Source of the DNA: Paraspadella gotoi
Lineage: Eukaryota > Chaetognatha
Direction: 5' to 3'
Assembly: GCA_051294375.1 (NCBI GenBank)
Contig: CM119268.1
Span: 15,749,103 to 15,813,102 of the forward strand
DNA length: 64,000 nucleotides
The notes under the pieces are model-generated. The model had not been told where the DNA came from. It searched no databases and was given only the letters and a program-made list of their open reading frames with translations. Of the stretch, positions 22,803-35,062 are shown piece by piece. Positions within the stretch are counted from its first letter, which is position 1, and each line of letters begins with the position of its first letter. A program made the position numbers and the translations under genes.

Positions 22803-22893
22803 TCGTATTCTTGACGTTGATCTTCTTCTTCCTCGTTGTCATCGATAATTGAGAATAAGTCCAGCGTCGTCGTCTTTTGTTTTTGTTTTTCAT
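22678..22893 (-). other. possible small coding exon with poly-Asp run
   Basis: Minus-strand frame of 71 codons beginning at an ATG directly after AACAG. It is Lys/Arg-rich, then 16 Asp from (GAC)n, then NSSATDGASEQTPANSFD and a basic end KQKGK. Non-repeat parts use varied codons and look protein-like, but no family is recognised. Confidence 0.3.
22755..22801 (+). repeat. (CGT)n trinucleotide repeat
   Basis: About 47 bp. Reads as Asp codons on the minus strand. Confidence 0.9.
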
Positions 22894-23036
22894 CTGTTTT
22901 ATTAATTACACTCCAGGCTTAACGAACGTCTTGTTTACAGACTTCTCCTCCATCGCTGTTTTAACTCCCCCACCGCTTTTGCCGCACTCTTCCACAACCT
23001 ACCCCTTTCTTATTCGTCAACCCCGTTGTCTGCCTG

Positions 23037-23245
23037 ACTCTCTCTCTCTCACTCTCATCTCTCCGTCTCTCCTCATCATCTCTTCTCTCTCCTCTCCTCT
23101 CTCTCTCTCTCTTTCTATTTCTCCCTCTCCCTTCACCATCGCTATGGTGCAAAGGCGTTGCACTCTGAGACAATCCTTTGCAGAGAATAACGTTGGACAA
23201 TTCCCACGACTCTCTTCTCTCTCTTCTCTCCCTCTCCTTCTCTCT

Positions 23246-23323
<78 letters not shown>

Positions 23324-23400
23324 ACAACTCTATTACTCCCTCTCTCTCTCGCATCTCCACTCCTCTTCTTTTTCTCTCGTCTCGTCTCTCCTCTCATCTT
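23037..23400 (+). repeat. CT-rich tract with (CT)n cores
   Basis: Pyrimidine-rich block with dinucleotide cores at about 23092-23113 and 23256-23330. A less repetitive 23120-23215 island sits between them. Confidence 0.9.
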
Positions 23401-23834
23401 TAAGAAAAAAGGTCTTTAAAGTCTTCTAGACTTCATTATCTTTGTATGGTTATCATATTAATTATATGTTAATCGTAAAATAAAGACAGTGAAACAAGTA
23501 ATTTTGAAATTTTCATGTTAATCATGAGACTATATACAGAGAGATCACGAATCCGTTTTAGGACTTTTCCTCTTCTCCCCAGTGGTTTTTTCCTCATTTT
23601 TTAAATTAAATACATATAAATATTAACGTTTCACGCCGTTACCTTTTTGTTTGGCGAAAAGTCACGCATTTCCCGCCCCCCCCCAAAAAAAAACCCATTG
23701 AGGTAAGAAAAACGTCTCTCCGTCCCATTCACGCGGTAATCTTCCCCGTTTCCTTCTTTTCTTTCTTTCTTTTTTTTTCCCGAGCGTCAAAAGAAATATG
23801 TAACCAATTTTCTCGGAATCTAAAAGCTGGTGAA

Positions 23835-23965
23835 CCGAGGCGACGACCCTCGGTGGTAGAGGGCTCCCGGCGCGCGGCCGGGCGGCGCCAGCGACGCCGT
23901 CGTGGGGCGACGCCGAGGGCGGGCGCCGAAGCCGGGCGCCGTCGGAAGATCATCCTTTCCCTCCG
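23835..23965. other. GC-rich, CpG-dense block
   Basis: About 130 bp of GGCG/CGCC-rich sequence in otherwise AT-rich surroundings. No gene is recognised, and it could be a CpG-rich promoter or a structured element. Confidence 0.4.
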
Positions 23966-24210
23966 CCGAAGGGAGGGAAAATAGAATAGGATTGAGATCG
24001 ACGAATTTAACACAGAATATTTGGTTTTTGTAATATATTAATAATTTCTTTTTGTCATACACATTTATAAAACGAACGCATTTTAATTTAAATTTAAAAA
24101 TATCATTTACTTTGATTTAAAAAATATAATTGGATATTGGTTATAGTAACTGTATGGCGCCCTTAGAATCACGCCATCTTCGGTCATTCGTTGAAAAAGC
24201 AACATGGTCT

Positions 24211-24228
24211 TTTAACTATATAGTTAAA
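24211..24228. repeat. 18-bp perfect palindrome
   Basis: TTTAACTATATAGTTAAA reads the same on both strands. A short ATGGCG...CGCCAT inverted pair lies about 60 bp upstream. Confidence 0.7.
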
Positions 24229-24377
24229 TACTCTGGGCTTGGAGTTGTAAGTGCAGATAAACTAAACAAATAAAGTTTATTTTGAAAGATATTCAGACCA
24301 GTTATTCCGTACATATATAATATTATTAAAGAAGAAATTTCTTTAGTTTTTCTTTGAAAACGAATTTATTTATTATG

Positions 24378-24421
24378 AAAAACGGACTCGGCTACACAAT
24401 AACCGAAACATGTCCGTTTTT
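24378..24421. repeat. hairpin sharing a 12-mer with the hammerhead-like element
   Basis: Outer arms AAAAACGGAC and GTCCGTTTTT with an inner CGG/CCG helix. It contains CCGAAACATGTC, the same 12-mer found on the minus strand inside 10850-10971, which suggests a related decayed repeat. Confidence 0.45.
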
Positions 24422-25619
24422 CTTACCTACGCTACCTCCGTAACGAAAAAAAAAAGAAGTAAAACAATATAATATTATATACTATTTTAGTAAAACACCG
24501 CTTTTGCTAGCATCAATTTCAGTCCTACTCTCTTTTTCCCATACGGTAATTCTTGAGATTGCGCTGTTTGTATAGAAGTGGCCAAAATATATGGGCTGGG
24601 AGGAATTCTGGCTGCTCTTACCGAAAAATAGAGATGAAGAAGAGGAGGAAGTTGAGCAAGAGAAAGGCGAGGAGGAAGAGGAGGAAGGAAGAAGGAGAAA
24701 GTCGAGGAAAGAGAGACATTTAACTTTGAGGCAGTCATTTGGAACTCATTTTTCTTTCCCTTTTTTTTTGAGAGTCAAGAAGTTTTCTGTTTCGTTGTCT
24801 GTTTGTAAGTGGATAACAAAATTAAATAAATATCTTTCGTGGTATTATATTATGGTTTATATTTTTAAATTTATCCACTTTATAACATAGAATCATCTTG
24901 CGTTCATAGATTTAAATAAAACTTAATTTAATAAGTTATCCTCACAACCACTTCATCCCTAATGGTTCCTCTTACTTCTCGATCGACTTCAGTCCTAGAC
25001 TCGGCTCCACCTCGCGAGGAATGCGCTCCACGTTTTCGGTTCCGCTTTCTGCGTCTCTTCAGAAACTGCGAAGGCGGGTAAGGTAGGAAAGAACTTACCG
25101 AGGGCGGGGCGAGACTGGCTGGGGGTTTGTGTTCTGAAGGGAAGGAGTAAAGTATCCAGTGAGGTAAGTTAGAAAACAAGAAAGGTAGGAGAGAAATTGG
25201 TTCCCTTAAAGACATGTTTTTTTTTTGCGAAACGAGAGACAAACTGGAGTCTGATTAAAAGCTCTCAAAGGCATTATTTAAGTAGAACAACGGTCAGGTA
25301 AGGTTACAATACAAATTTAAGCAAAAAAAAATGTTAGCAATTTTTTTATTCCGTTCTTGTCTAATGTTACATCATGCTATGTCAAGTTACCGAGACTTAA
25401 TTGATCCCCCTGGTCCTAGTGGGAAAACGGGTGTTTCGCTGTTAGCGCGAAAAGAAAAAAAAATCTAGAGGAAGCAACTTCAGCCGAAAAAAAAAACAAA
25501 AAAAAAACGGGGTCGACCTCCACTGAACGATTCTGTTATTGAGACCCGGGAAGATTGATAAGAAAAGGAGGAAGTGGAAGGAGGAAGAAGAGGATGAAGA
25601 GGAGGAGGGACCTCATCAA

Positions 25620-25840
25620 AGGCCGAACTCGAAATTGCCCTCGCTCGCCCAAGATTGACTCGTGATCGTCACGAGAGGGCCGGCCCATCCTCTGGGTTCA
25701 CGACTCTCATGGCCCAAAACCCGCGTCGGTAAAAAGGGACACGCCTCTTTCCTTTTCTCCGAACGAGTTGGCGTTACCCCGCTGACGCCCCCTTGCGGCT
25801 TTATATAAAGTCAATTTTTCGAGAATAGACGATAACTCTT
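25620..25840 (+). promoter_or_regulatory. TATA-box promoter candidate
   Basis: TATATAAAG at 25802-25810 follows a GC-rich 180-bp block with the inverted repeat CTCGTGA-TCG-TCACGAG (about 25660-25677). A start site would be expected near 25835. No coding frame is evident downstream. Confidence 0.4.
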
Positions 25841-25942
25841 TGTCATTTCGTTCGATCACTAATTCAATTCATTTTTAACCCCATGTATCGTTCGAAATTA
25901 TAGCTCTGATTTTTTAGTAGTCTATAAGTCTATAAGTCACTT

Positions 25943-25986
25943 TTCGGTCGGTCTGTCGGTCGGTCGGTCTGTCCTTCGGTCTGTCT
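25943..25986 (+). repeat. (GGTC)n-type tetranucleotide repeat
   Basis: Imperfect CGGTCGGTCTGT units downstream of the TATA candidate. Confidence 0.8.
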
Positions 25987-26449
25987 CACTTACGTTAATA
26001 ATTTGCCTATAGTTGGTTGCTAATTTATTAAGCCAGAAAAAAACCTCAAATCTAAGGGACTGCTAGCGCCGCCTTCAGGAAATCCAAAAACTATAAAGAA
26101 TAATAGATGGAATTTCAATGCAGTGTATTGTAAATACAAGGGTTAAAAATTTTTTTTAGTTATTCATGTTATGTTATGTCATATCATATCATATGATCAA
26201 AGGGAAATACAAAATGAAAATCAAGTAACTGCGGCGCAACAAATTGGAATCACCGTTCTTGTTTTCTTAGTATTTTCTTCTCATCCCATATTCATCTCAA
26301 ATTCTCTCGGATTCCATCACCTCTCGTTCTTCGCTCCTTTACCGAAAAAAAATCCAATCTTCCTCTGCTTAGGCAGAGATCACCCTCGGTTCAGCGAAGG
26401 TCAGGTCGAGGTCGCGAGGAACTCAACTCCGGGTCACTTATTCCTCCCA

Positions 26450-27293
26450 TTTTCTCTCACTGAGTGTGATAGTATTATCGACCTTTTGCTATCTTCCTTT
26501 TCTGTTTTTTGTTTCTTTTTTGTTTCTTTTTTTTCTTCTCCTTAATTTTGAATGTTGACTTACTTTCCTCCCTTCACTCTCCTTTCCTATTCTTCCTTTT
26601 TCTTTCATTCTTACTTTTCCTTTCCTTTTCCCTTTGATTTCTACTTATTCACTTAGTTTTTCCTTTCTTTCGTTTACTCCCATTTAGCATATTTGTTCCA
26701 TTGTCATTTCTCTTCACCCCCTTCTCCTTCTCCCATTGTTTTCCTTTTTCTCCCTCTTCCCAATTTTTGTCCCACTTTTCCTTCTTCTCCATGTTTCCTT
26801 TTCCTTCCTTTTCCCCCCTTTTGATTGAACTTCTTTTTCTTCTCTCACTTTTTCCTTTTTCTTCTTCTTTTTTCCTCCCCATTATCCTTTTTCTAACATT
26901 TTTTCCCTTTTCACTCTTTTCTCTCCCATTTTTTGTCCTACTTTTCCTTCTTCTTCCATGATTCCCCCCCTCAGTCCCGGCAAATCTTCTTCTAATTTTC
27001 TTTTTCATCCCACGGATTACAATCGACGCCGCAGGTTGGGAAAAAGAGAAAGAGAAAGAGGGTGGGGGAGGTGGGGCCTTACCAAAAGGAGCAGTGGGGC
27101 GCGAAAGGAAAGTTGGCGTTGGTGGAGGGAGGGCCGGGTGGAGTGGGTGAGTTTTCCTTCTTCATCCGGGATTCATGTCTTATCTTCTCTCCCTGCCTCC
27201 TTTTTTTCTCCAGGGCGCCAGGAGGCTTCTTGTTTATGGTGCCGCACACGTGGTCTGGGTTTTTTTTTCCACTTTCTCTCTTTCTCTGCGTCT

Positions 27294-27378
<85 letters not shown>

Positions 27379-28400
27379 CTCTCTCACTCTCTCTTCCATT
27401 CGATTTCTTTCTCTTTTTCTTTCTTTTTTACCGTGTTTATTTTCACTTTTGTCTGTTTTTTTTTTCTCTCGTTTTACCTCAGCAGTCGTCAATTGCTTTT
27501 TTCTTTCTCCTGGAGTCTCGTTCTGGTTTTTTTTAACGACGACGGTTAATCTGATCGCTCTTGTCATAATAAAAGTATATTTTTTTGGATCATCATAACA
27601 TTACTTACATACTGCAAAGAAACTCTTTATTAAATGTTTACAAAGCTCTCGATTACTATATATCTTTTCTTTCTCTCGATCGCAATTTCTATCTTTCTCT
27701 TTCCATCTCTCTATCAGTCTCACTCACTTTTCTGATTTAAGGCTAATGGCTTGGCTCCAACGCTTAATACGACGTAGTAGCTCCAGATTGTGGAGTAATT
27801 CCCTTTTATGATCAGGATTTTCCTCTCCTTTATTTCCTCCGCGCGGAATCTTCCTTCTTTTCCATCTCACTTTCGCTTTTCTCTCTCCTTTCTCTTTCTC
27901 TCTTTTTACTATTTTAATTATTTCTCTCTTTTTTTTTACAATTTCTCGACTCTGATTTTCTTTCTCTTCTTTTTTCTCTTTTATTTAATATTTGTTCCCC
28001 TTCCTCTTTGTGTTTCTGGTTTCTTTGATATCCGCATTCTTTTTTTTCTTTTTTTTCTTTTTTCTTTCTTTTTTTTTTTTATTAACCCACCGAATCCTTT
28101 TGTGTGGCTTCTTTCTTTCCTCCCGTCTCCGCTCAGTGAAGGGTAAAGTCTGGGATTTTCTCTACCTTTTTCTTTTTCCCCTTTTCACCTTGTATTTCCT
28201 CTATGTCTCTATTCTTTTTTGTTTTCTCTTATGATTCTCTTTTTCTTATATAATCAAAACTGTATTTTTATTCCATAGGTGTCATTGCTTATCTTTTTTG
28301 TGTTCCCGCCTCAGAAGATTTGTATTTCTTAGCAGTTTCTCTCTCTATCTCTAACTCTATCATTTATTCGCTTTCTCTCTTTCACTTCCCCTTTTGTGCC
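26450..28400 (+). repeat. long polypyrimidine-rich stretch
   Basis: Nearly 2 kb in which the plus strand is strongly C/T-biased, with a purer (CT)n core. The Phe/Leu/Ser frames here follow from composition. Confidence 0.75.
27291..27376 (+). repeat. (CT)n microsatellite
   Basis: Dinucleotide core within the 26.4-28.4 kb pyrimidine stretch. Confidence 0.95.
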
Positions 28401-28536
28401 ACACCATAGAAAAACCATAATACAATTTTTCTTGCCCGGCATGGTTCAAGATTCAAGCAAAAGTGTTTTTTAAAAATATTTTCTGATTCTTGTTTATATT
28501 TCTGTAAATTGTAATATTTTACCTTTTATTTTTATT

Positions 28537-28665
<129 letters not shown>

Positions 28666-29538
28666 CTCTTTTGATTAGCAAAGACAATTAATTAATCGTC
28701 TGTTTTTCTCCGCTCTGCCTTGAAGAGGAGACGAAGGCTGCTCGGCGTAGGAAATAAACAAGTCGCTCTCGAGTAAGAAACGGAAATAAATTAAATTAAA
28801 TAACAGATATACTATAAGGCGAGAAAATGAAATTGAATAACGCGACGGAGAGTTGTAAACAAGTGGCTATTGGAAAAGGCGCCTGGGCAGCGCAAGAGAA
28901 GCAGGCTTGGCGATGGTGAACGAGGCATCTTGAAAAGAGTGAAGGTCGCTGTGAATTCTTGTGAAGCTGAGAGTGAAAAATTTCGAAATGTCCAAGACTC
29001 GGGAACGATCATTTGATCAGAGAAGTAATTATTTATTTTACTCTATCTTTTTTTGCGGCAATTGTTCTTTTTTTATTCAATTTCATTTTTTTAAAATTGA
29101 TTTTATTTTCCTAAATTTTTTTGATGACTTTTTGATGACAATTTCTCGTCAGTAACCAGTCGCATCATGTATAACTAATTACTGATAAGTCCTAGAGATC
29201 AATGACAGACAGAAACCCCCATCTCCATATCTACCCCCATCCATAGCATCGCTCTCCCACCTCCCCTTCCTCCCCACTTTCCTTCAAAACGCCGCCATTG
29301 CCTATTCCAACCGCGCGCCAAAACTTGACTCCGTCTCCCTTCCAATTAAGTTCGGCGCCGCCCCGAAATTCCCTTTCGCGCCTCCCAATCAAAACCCGCG
29401 AAAAAAAGGGACCTTAAATCAGCCTCTCTCTCTTTCTCCCTCTCTCTTTGTCTGTCTCTCTCAGTCTCTCTTCCAAACTTTCCACTTTCCTTCGAATTAG
29501 GCGGAGAGGGAGTGATTAAAAATAGAAAAGAAGGGAGG

Positions 29539-29660
<122 letters not shown>

Positions 29661-30734
29661 CTTGGGGCTTCTAGGCAACTCTTAAAAAAAGAGGGGAAAT
29701 ATTCCATCTCTCACAATTTTTCGCGGCCTCTTTTTTTATTTTTCGTCTCCAATCGGAAGAGTCGGTTGCCCGGGAGACGCTTCTCATTGGTCCGCTCGAT
29801 CGCTCCTCTCTCCCTCTCTCTCTCTTTCTTTTTCTTTCGCCGATAGAGAGCGAGAGAGATCTAAGAAAGGGGAAAAGAGAAAAGAAGGAAATAAAAAGAC
29901 GCGCGCCTTGCGTCGGCGTCGACGCCCGAAGAAAAGCGCCAGCGAAAAAAGGAAGGAAGAAGGAAAACTCTCTTTTTTTTCTTTCTTTTTTCCTCTTATT
30001 TTTCTCTTCATTTAATTTTTTTAAATTTTTCTTTCTCGATCGGTTGGATTCCAAGGAGAGGTGGCGTCAGCGCAAGAGACAACGGAGAGAAATAGTAGCG
30101 TCCATTACGACGCCTCGTGTTGGAAACCTCTCGCAACGGGAAGCTTTCGTCTTACTGTCGAAGGAAAGAGTTTAGATCTTAACGAAATTTTATTTTCAAC
30201 ATTTTTACCGCAAAAGATTTGTCAATAATATTAATAACGAGAAAAATTATAACTTGTTATCTTTTCCCCAGATTTCTCATTGATTTCTAATGTAGAGTGC
30301 GTTTGTAAATTTAGAGAAAGCGTTTGTCGACTATTTCTGAAACAATACTAAATAAATATTGAATTAGAGCGCAATCGGACTCCAACTTTACCTAAATTTA
30401 CCTATAGGAAGTAGATTGTAGAAGCTAGATGTAGAAACGATATCCCCTTAAAAATTATTCTCCCGGTTTTTCTCTGCTCTCGGCTTGTTACTCGCGAAGG
30501 AAATATGGAATGCAACGATTCTACGCTCCTTAATCAGTTTGGGAAACGAGACACTGAGTTCGAACGAGTTTGTCACGCTTGGAGCCGAGGCGGAGGCGTT
30601 TTTCCCTGGCAAAGAAATAGATAAAGGAAATCGGACTTACCTTACCTTACCAATTGCCCTAACTAACCTCACCGTAACCGGGTTCGATAGTAGATCGAGA
30701 GTCTTACTGAGATTTTTAATCATCGATTTGTCTT

Positions 30735-30748
30735 GGCTATAAATAGCC
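30735..30748 (+). promoter_or_regulatory. palindromic TATA/MEF2-type site
   Basis: GGCTATAAATAGCC is a perfect palindrome holding TATAAATA and matching the MEF2 consensus CTATAAATAG. It precedes a frame starting at 30883 (MSATRPSNFSSHAFQQF...) that soon runs into (CT)n and is not convincing. Confidence 0.4.
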
Positions 30749-31051
30749 TTGCCACTCGTTCGTTGCTTATATTTCGATTTGTTTTCAACATTAACATTAA
30801 CATCATTTATTTCGTTATATTTGTATAAGTGACCAATATACTTGGACGTATTTTCATTTTCTGACTCATCGTTACATCCATTATGTCCGCCACACGACCA
30901 TCTAATTTTTCATCCCACGCTTTCCAGCAGTTTTCTTCTTCCTTCAACCGTTCCTTCCCGCTTCCCTTTAATTTAATCTCCTTCGTTTTGTTTTCTCAAG
31001 TCTTTCATTTTACGTCACCGCCTCTCGTCGAGATTCTCGCGACGCCATCTT

Positions 31052-31056
<5 letters not shown>

Positions 31057-31118
<62 letters not shown>
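31057..31118 (+). repeat. (CT)n microsatellite
   Basis: Directly upstream of the CCAAT-box array. Confidence 0.95.
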
Positions 31119-31120
<2 letters not shown>

Positions 31121-31179
31121 TCACTTCTGCCACCTCGCGCGCGACGGTCAGTCACCTCCTTTTTCGCTCTCCTCCCCAA

Positions 31180-31414
31180 CCAATCAGAGGCCGCAATTTC
31201 TTCTAGCAAAATCGATTACCAATCAAAGAGCGACTTTGCTTCCAGCGATGGTCAAAGACGCCTTCTCTTGACCAATGGTCAAACGGGTAAGAGCTCTGCG
31301 CTCCAAGTAGAAATCATGCACTTGACCAATCAACGTTCGTCGAAATAAAGCGACGTCCAGTCCCGTCCAATCAATTTTCAATGTTTACTAACGACGTTCA
31401 ATAAAACGACCAAT
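31180..31414 (+). promoter_or_regulatory. array of six CCAAT boxes
   Basis: CCAAT at 31180, 31219, 31272, 31326, 31367 and 31410, all on the plus strand and 39-54 bp apart, most as ACCAATCA-type sites that fit NF-Y. The region is not repetitive between sites. Confidence 0.55.
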
Positions 31415-31501
31415 GAACGTTCGTCTCCTTTTCCCCTGAGTACTTTTTCTCATCTCACAAACGCCGTCGTAAGAAAAACCTTCTCTGCCCCTCATTCTTT
31501 A

Positions 31502-31627
<126 letters not shown>

Positions 31628-31675
31628 GTGCCTCCTTTTCTCCCCCTCAACCTCTTTATTTTATTCGTTTTTCAC

Positions 31676-31830
31676 GATGACCAAGATGGCGTCTTTATTG
31701 CGTCTTCCGATGTTTACTTGACTGTTTGGTCTTTGCCTTTGAACAAACACGCTTTCAAGATGACGTCGGTGACGAAGTTGACGGCGTCAAAGTGGCGGCA
31801 AAGTGGCGGCTAGGTGGCGGCGAGACAGCT
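31676..31830 (+). promoter_or_regulatory. YY1/CRE-like site cluster
   Basis: CAAGATGGCG (about 31681) fits the YY1 consensus. AAGATGACGTCGGTGACG and three GTGGCGGC repeats follow within 150 bp. An ATG at 31677 opens only 14 codons. Confidence 0.3.
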
Positions 31831-32032
31831 TTAGTGGTTGCGTGGTGCGTTCTATAAATATGGTTTTCCTTAATCTTATACAGTTTTTCCCTTGTTTCAC
31901 TTTTCTTTTCAACTTTTCAAGTTCGTTTTTTCTTTCTAATTTCCACTTGGAGCGAATCAGTTTGTGTCTTTTTTCTCATTTTCTTAATTTTCTTTTTATT
32001 CACGTTTCTTCTTTTTAGTTTTTGCTCGCTTG

Positions 32033-32131
32033 CTTTCTTTCTTTCTTTCTTTCTTTCTTTTTTTCTTTCTTTTTTTCTTTTTTTCTTTTTTTCTTTTTTT
32101 CTTTTTTTCTTTTTTTCTTTTTTTCTTTTTT

Positions 32132-32164
<33 letters not shown>

Positions 32165-32182
32165 TTTCTTTCTTTCTTTCTT
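32033..32182 (+). repeat. (CTTT)n tetranucleotide repeat
   Basis: About 150 bp alternating CTTT and C(T)7 units. Confidence 0.95.
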
Positions 32183-32682
32183 CTTTTTTTTTAAATACCT
32201 TTTCTTTCTATCCCTTGCTTTTCTTTTTAATCTCTTCCCTTCTTCCTTTATATGTAAACCATTTTTTTTCGCCATTGAGCGATATCGCTTCATCAGTCAT
32301 CCGATGCTGCTCTCTTCAACCATCAAGTTAAGATTAGGGTTAATGATTAACCCAAATCTTTCGATTATCAAATCGATCATCAAAGATTTTTTTCACGGAA
32401 ATCTCCCTCTTCCTCAACAGGGAAAGTAAAAGAGAAAGAAGACAGCCAGCTAGAGGAGAGAAGAGAGAAGAGGGAGAGAGCGAGAGAAGAGAGAGAGAGA
32501 GATGACGGGAGAGGAGGAGAGAGAGGACCGCCGAAAGGAGGCAATCCTGTTCCTATGTCTCATTTGCATAATTTTCATGACGGCTGTCCCTGTGGTTGTT
32601 TATTGCGAAACGGGAGGAAGAGGCGATAAGAAGATCTTATGCATTAGAGATGAACTTACACAAATTCTAACATGAAAACAGA

Positions 32683-32703
32683 CTCTCTCTCTCTCTCTCT
32701 CTT

Positions 32704-32739
<36 letters not shown>

Positions 32740-32743
32740 TCTC
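32683..32743 (+). repeat. (CT)n microsatellite
   Basis: Broken by two CCC interruptions. Confidence 0.9.
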
Positions 32744-33102
32744 ATTACGGAAAAAAATTGCGTTATCTTGAGTTGACGAAATTTGTGATTCACTCGTTGT
32801 TTTCGTCTTTTTGCATTTGCTATTTTTGGTTTCGTAGAGATAAACCACTACAAGCTGCGTAGAAACAAATTATGTTTACGTATAAAATAGGGATTTTATT
32901 CAATTAAAAAGAGGCTCTATGAAACTTTCATTAAATTGATTAAAGGTACTTATTGTTTAACAGATAAATACACATCGCACAATCAATACGGAATGAGAGG
33001 CCGATGAGAAACGTTTACATAAAAGACAACCCTGAAAGAAAAAAATAACTATATCTAAGTATATAAATATATAAGTATATAAGTAAAAGAGAGAGAATGG
33101 CT

Positions 33103-33151
33103 CAGCACCGCACCGCACCGCACCGCACCCCACCGCACCGCACCGCACCGC
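33103..33151 (+). repeat. (ACCGC)n pentanucleotide repeat
   Basis: About nine units, with one CACCC variant. The only pentamer repeat in the window. Confidence 0.9.
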
Positions 33152-33789
33152 AATGTTCCGCACAGCATAGCGCGGCTCCGCCTTCAAGGCTCCAGTGGAG
33201 CGTAAAGATGAACTTAATAGACATATTCAACCGGGTTTTTTTTTACTCCAGGGAAGGCGAGCTTAAGACGATGAAGACGGTCGCAAGGCTTATTCTATGG
33301 GAGGCTGAAGCGCACCGATCGGGAAGAAGATCGGCGCCGGTAAATTTAAGTGGGGAAGGAAGAGGAGAAGAAATCGTTGACCTTCCACAAGACGTTGGGA
33401 GTTTCCTCGGTTTTGCGCCTGCAACTGATTAATGTGAGTTTTTCATATAAAATAATAACTTTTTATTCATTATTTTATGTCATTCATTTTTAAGATAATT
33501 CTAGACATTTCAATATTTTATGTACAATAAAATCTTCTGTATAGTTTGACAACAAAAATATAATTTAACAATATAAATAAAATAAAATGCGAAAGTAAAA
33601 ACTTAAAATAAAAATAAAAATAACTCTTGCGGTCGTTCGAAGAAAAACAATGACGCTGGCAAACAGCCTCTCTTCGACGGGGAACGTGGACCGAAGGGCT
33701 CGTCTTGCGCGCGCTTCAATAGTTTTGATTAATCCTCATGGATTATTTCTAAATGTATTGAAAATGTGTAGAAGAAAGAAACGTGCGGA

Positions 33790-33894
<105 letters not shown>

Positions 33895-34265
33895 AAAGAA
33901 GAGGGCCAGTAAAGAAGGGGAAAAAAACTGTTTTATGATTAACATATTTATTGGTTTTCTTAGAAAAAACTTATCGTTAGTTTGCTCTAGTATAAATATG
34001 GAATTTTTATGCTGAATTCTTAACCGAGATTAAATTAAGAACAGACTGAATCACAGGTTCCACCATCAACGACCATCCAATTTTTTTATATTTATTTTAA
34101 AATTTAGTCTAATATATTGGTTGTACCAATTTCATAGTAAAACAAGTAATTCTGAAATTTTCATAAAAAAGTTGAAACTTACTAAAATTTTCTCTTTCTG
34201 TCGTGGGTTAGAATTTGTCTTTGCTCCTCCAAAGAACCGCTTGGTCCACGATTGTTTCTCGGAGA

Positions 34266-34273
34266 TATAAAAG
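34266..34273 (+). promoter_or_regulatory. TATA box with downstream splice donor
   Basis: TATAAAAG, then about 70 nt later ATTAAG|GTAAACG (donor after 34339), so a short non-coding first exon from about 34297 is possible. Alternatively the stretch 34212-34339 is an internal exon (acceptor GGGTTAG); two frames are open across it. Confidence 0.35.
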
Positions 34274-34439
34274 CAAGAGATATTCTCGGTGTACGATTTC
34301 CATCGCGTACGACTTGGCCAGCCTTTCGCATCGTATTAAGGTAAACGCGGCTAATTTCCTTTCAGCGCGGCCTCCACTCGCGCTTTCAATCCTCGCTCTT
34401 TCCTCTGATAAGGCCTTTCCTCCGCGTTTCTTTCCTTTC

Positions 34440-34815
34440 CTCCCCGCCTTTCTCCCTTTATTTTGTCTCCTCTTTTATTTCCTTCTTCTAACTTTCCTTA
34501 CTTTATCTTCTTGCTCCTTTCCCTCCTTTTCCCTTGTCTTTTCTCTTTCATTTCCTTCTTCTAACTTTCCTTACTTTATCTTCTTGTTCCTTTCCCTCCT
34601 TTTCCCTTTTCTTTTCTCTTTTATTTCCTTCGTCTTCCTTTCCTTACTTTATTTTCCTTCCTTTCCTTACTTTTTCTTCTTGCTCCTTTCCCTCCTTTTC
34701 CCTTTTCTTTTCTCTTTCATTTCCATCGTCTTCCTTTCCTTACTTTATCTTCTTGCTCCTTTCCCTCCTTTTCCCTTTTCTTTTCTCTTTTATTTCCTTC
34801 CCCTTCCTTTTCTTT
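34440..34815 (+). repeat. polypyrimidine minisatellite, unit about 73 bp
   Basis: CCTTACTTTATCTTCTTG recurs at 34496, 34569, about 34665 (variant) and 34738, with shared CCCTCCTTTTCCCTTTTC and CTCTTTTATTTCC parts. A truncated unit sits at about 34642. Confidence 0.75.
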
Positions 34816-35037
34816 TTATCTTCTTCCTCCCCTCCTTTTTTCTTTTCCTCCCTCCCTTCTTATCGCTCTCCGCGTCGTCTTCCTCCCGTATTTCAAGCCA
34901 ATGTCCGTTCCTCTCTTTTTTTCCCACTCCCCCCTTTCTTTTAATCCTTCCCCCCTTCTTAACCCCTCTCTCCCTCCTCCCTCCCCCACTCACGCATCTC
35001 GGAGGCGCTAATGAAGGGCTAAAGAAGAAATAGGATG

Positions 35038-35062
35038 NNNNNNNNNNNNNNNNNNNNNNNNN
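35038..35062. other. assembly gap
   Basis: 25 N. Confidence 1.

Noticed and set aside
30883-31206. 107-codon frame after the TATA/MEF2 site
   Set aside because: Only the first 40 codons are non-repetitive, then a Ser-Leu run from (CT)n; no family resemblance.
33097-33432. 111-codon frame starting in the pentamer repeat
   Set aside because: The first third is translated (ACCGC)n; the remainder has no recognisable motif or splice context.
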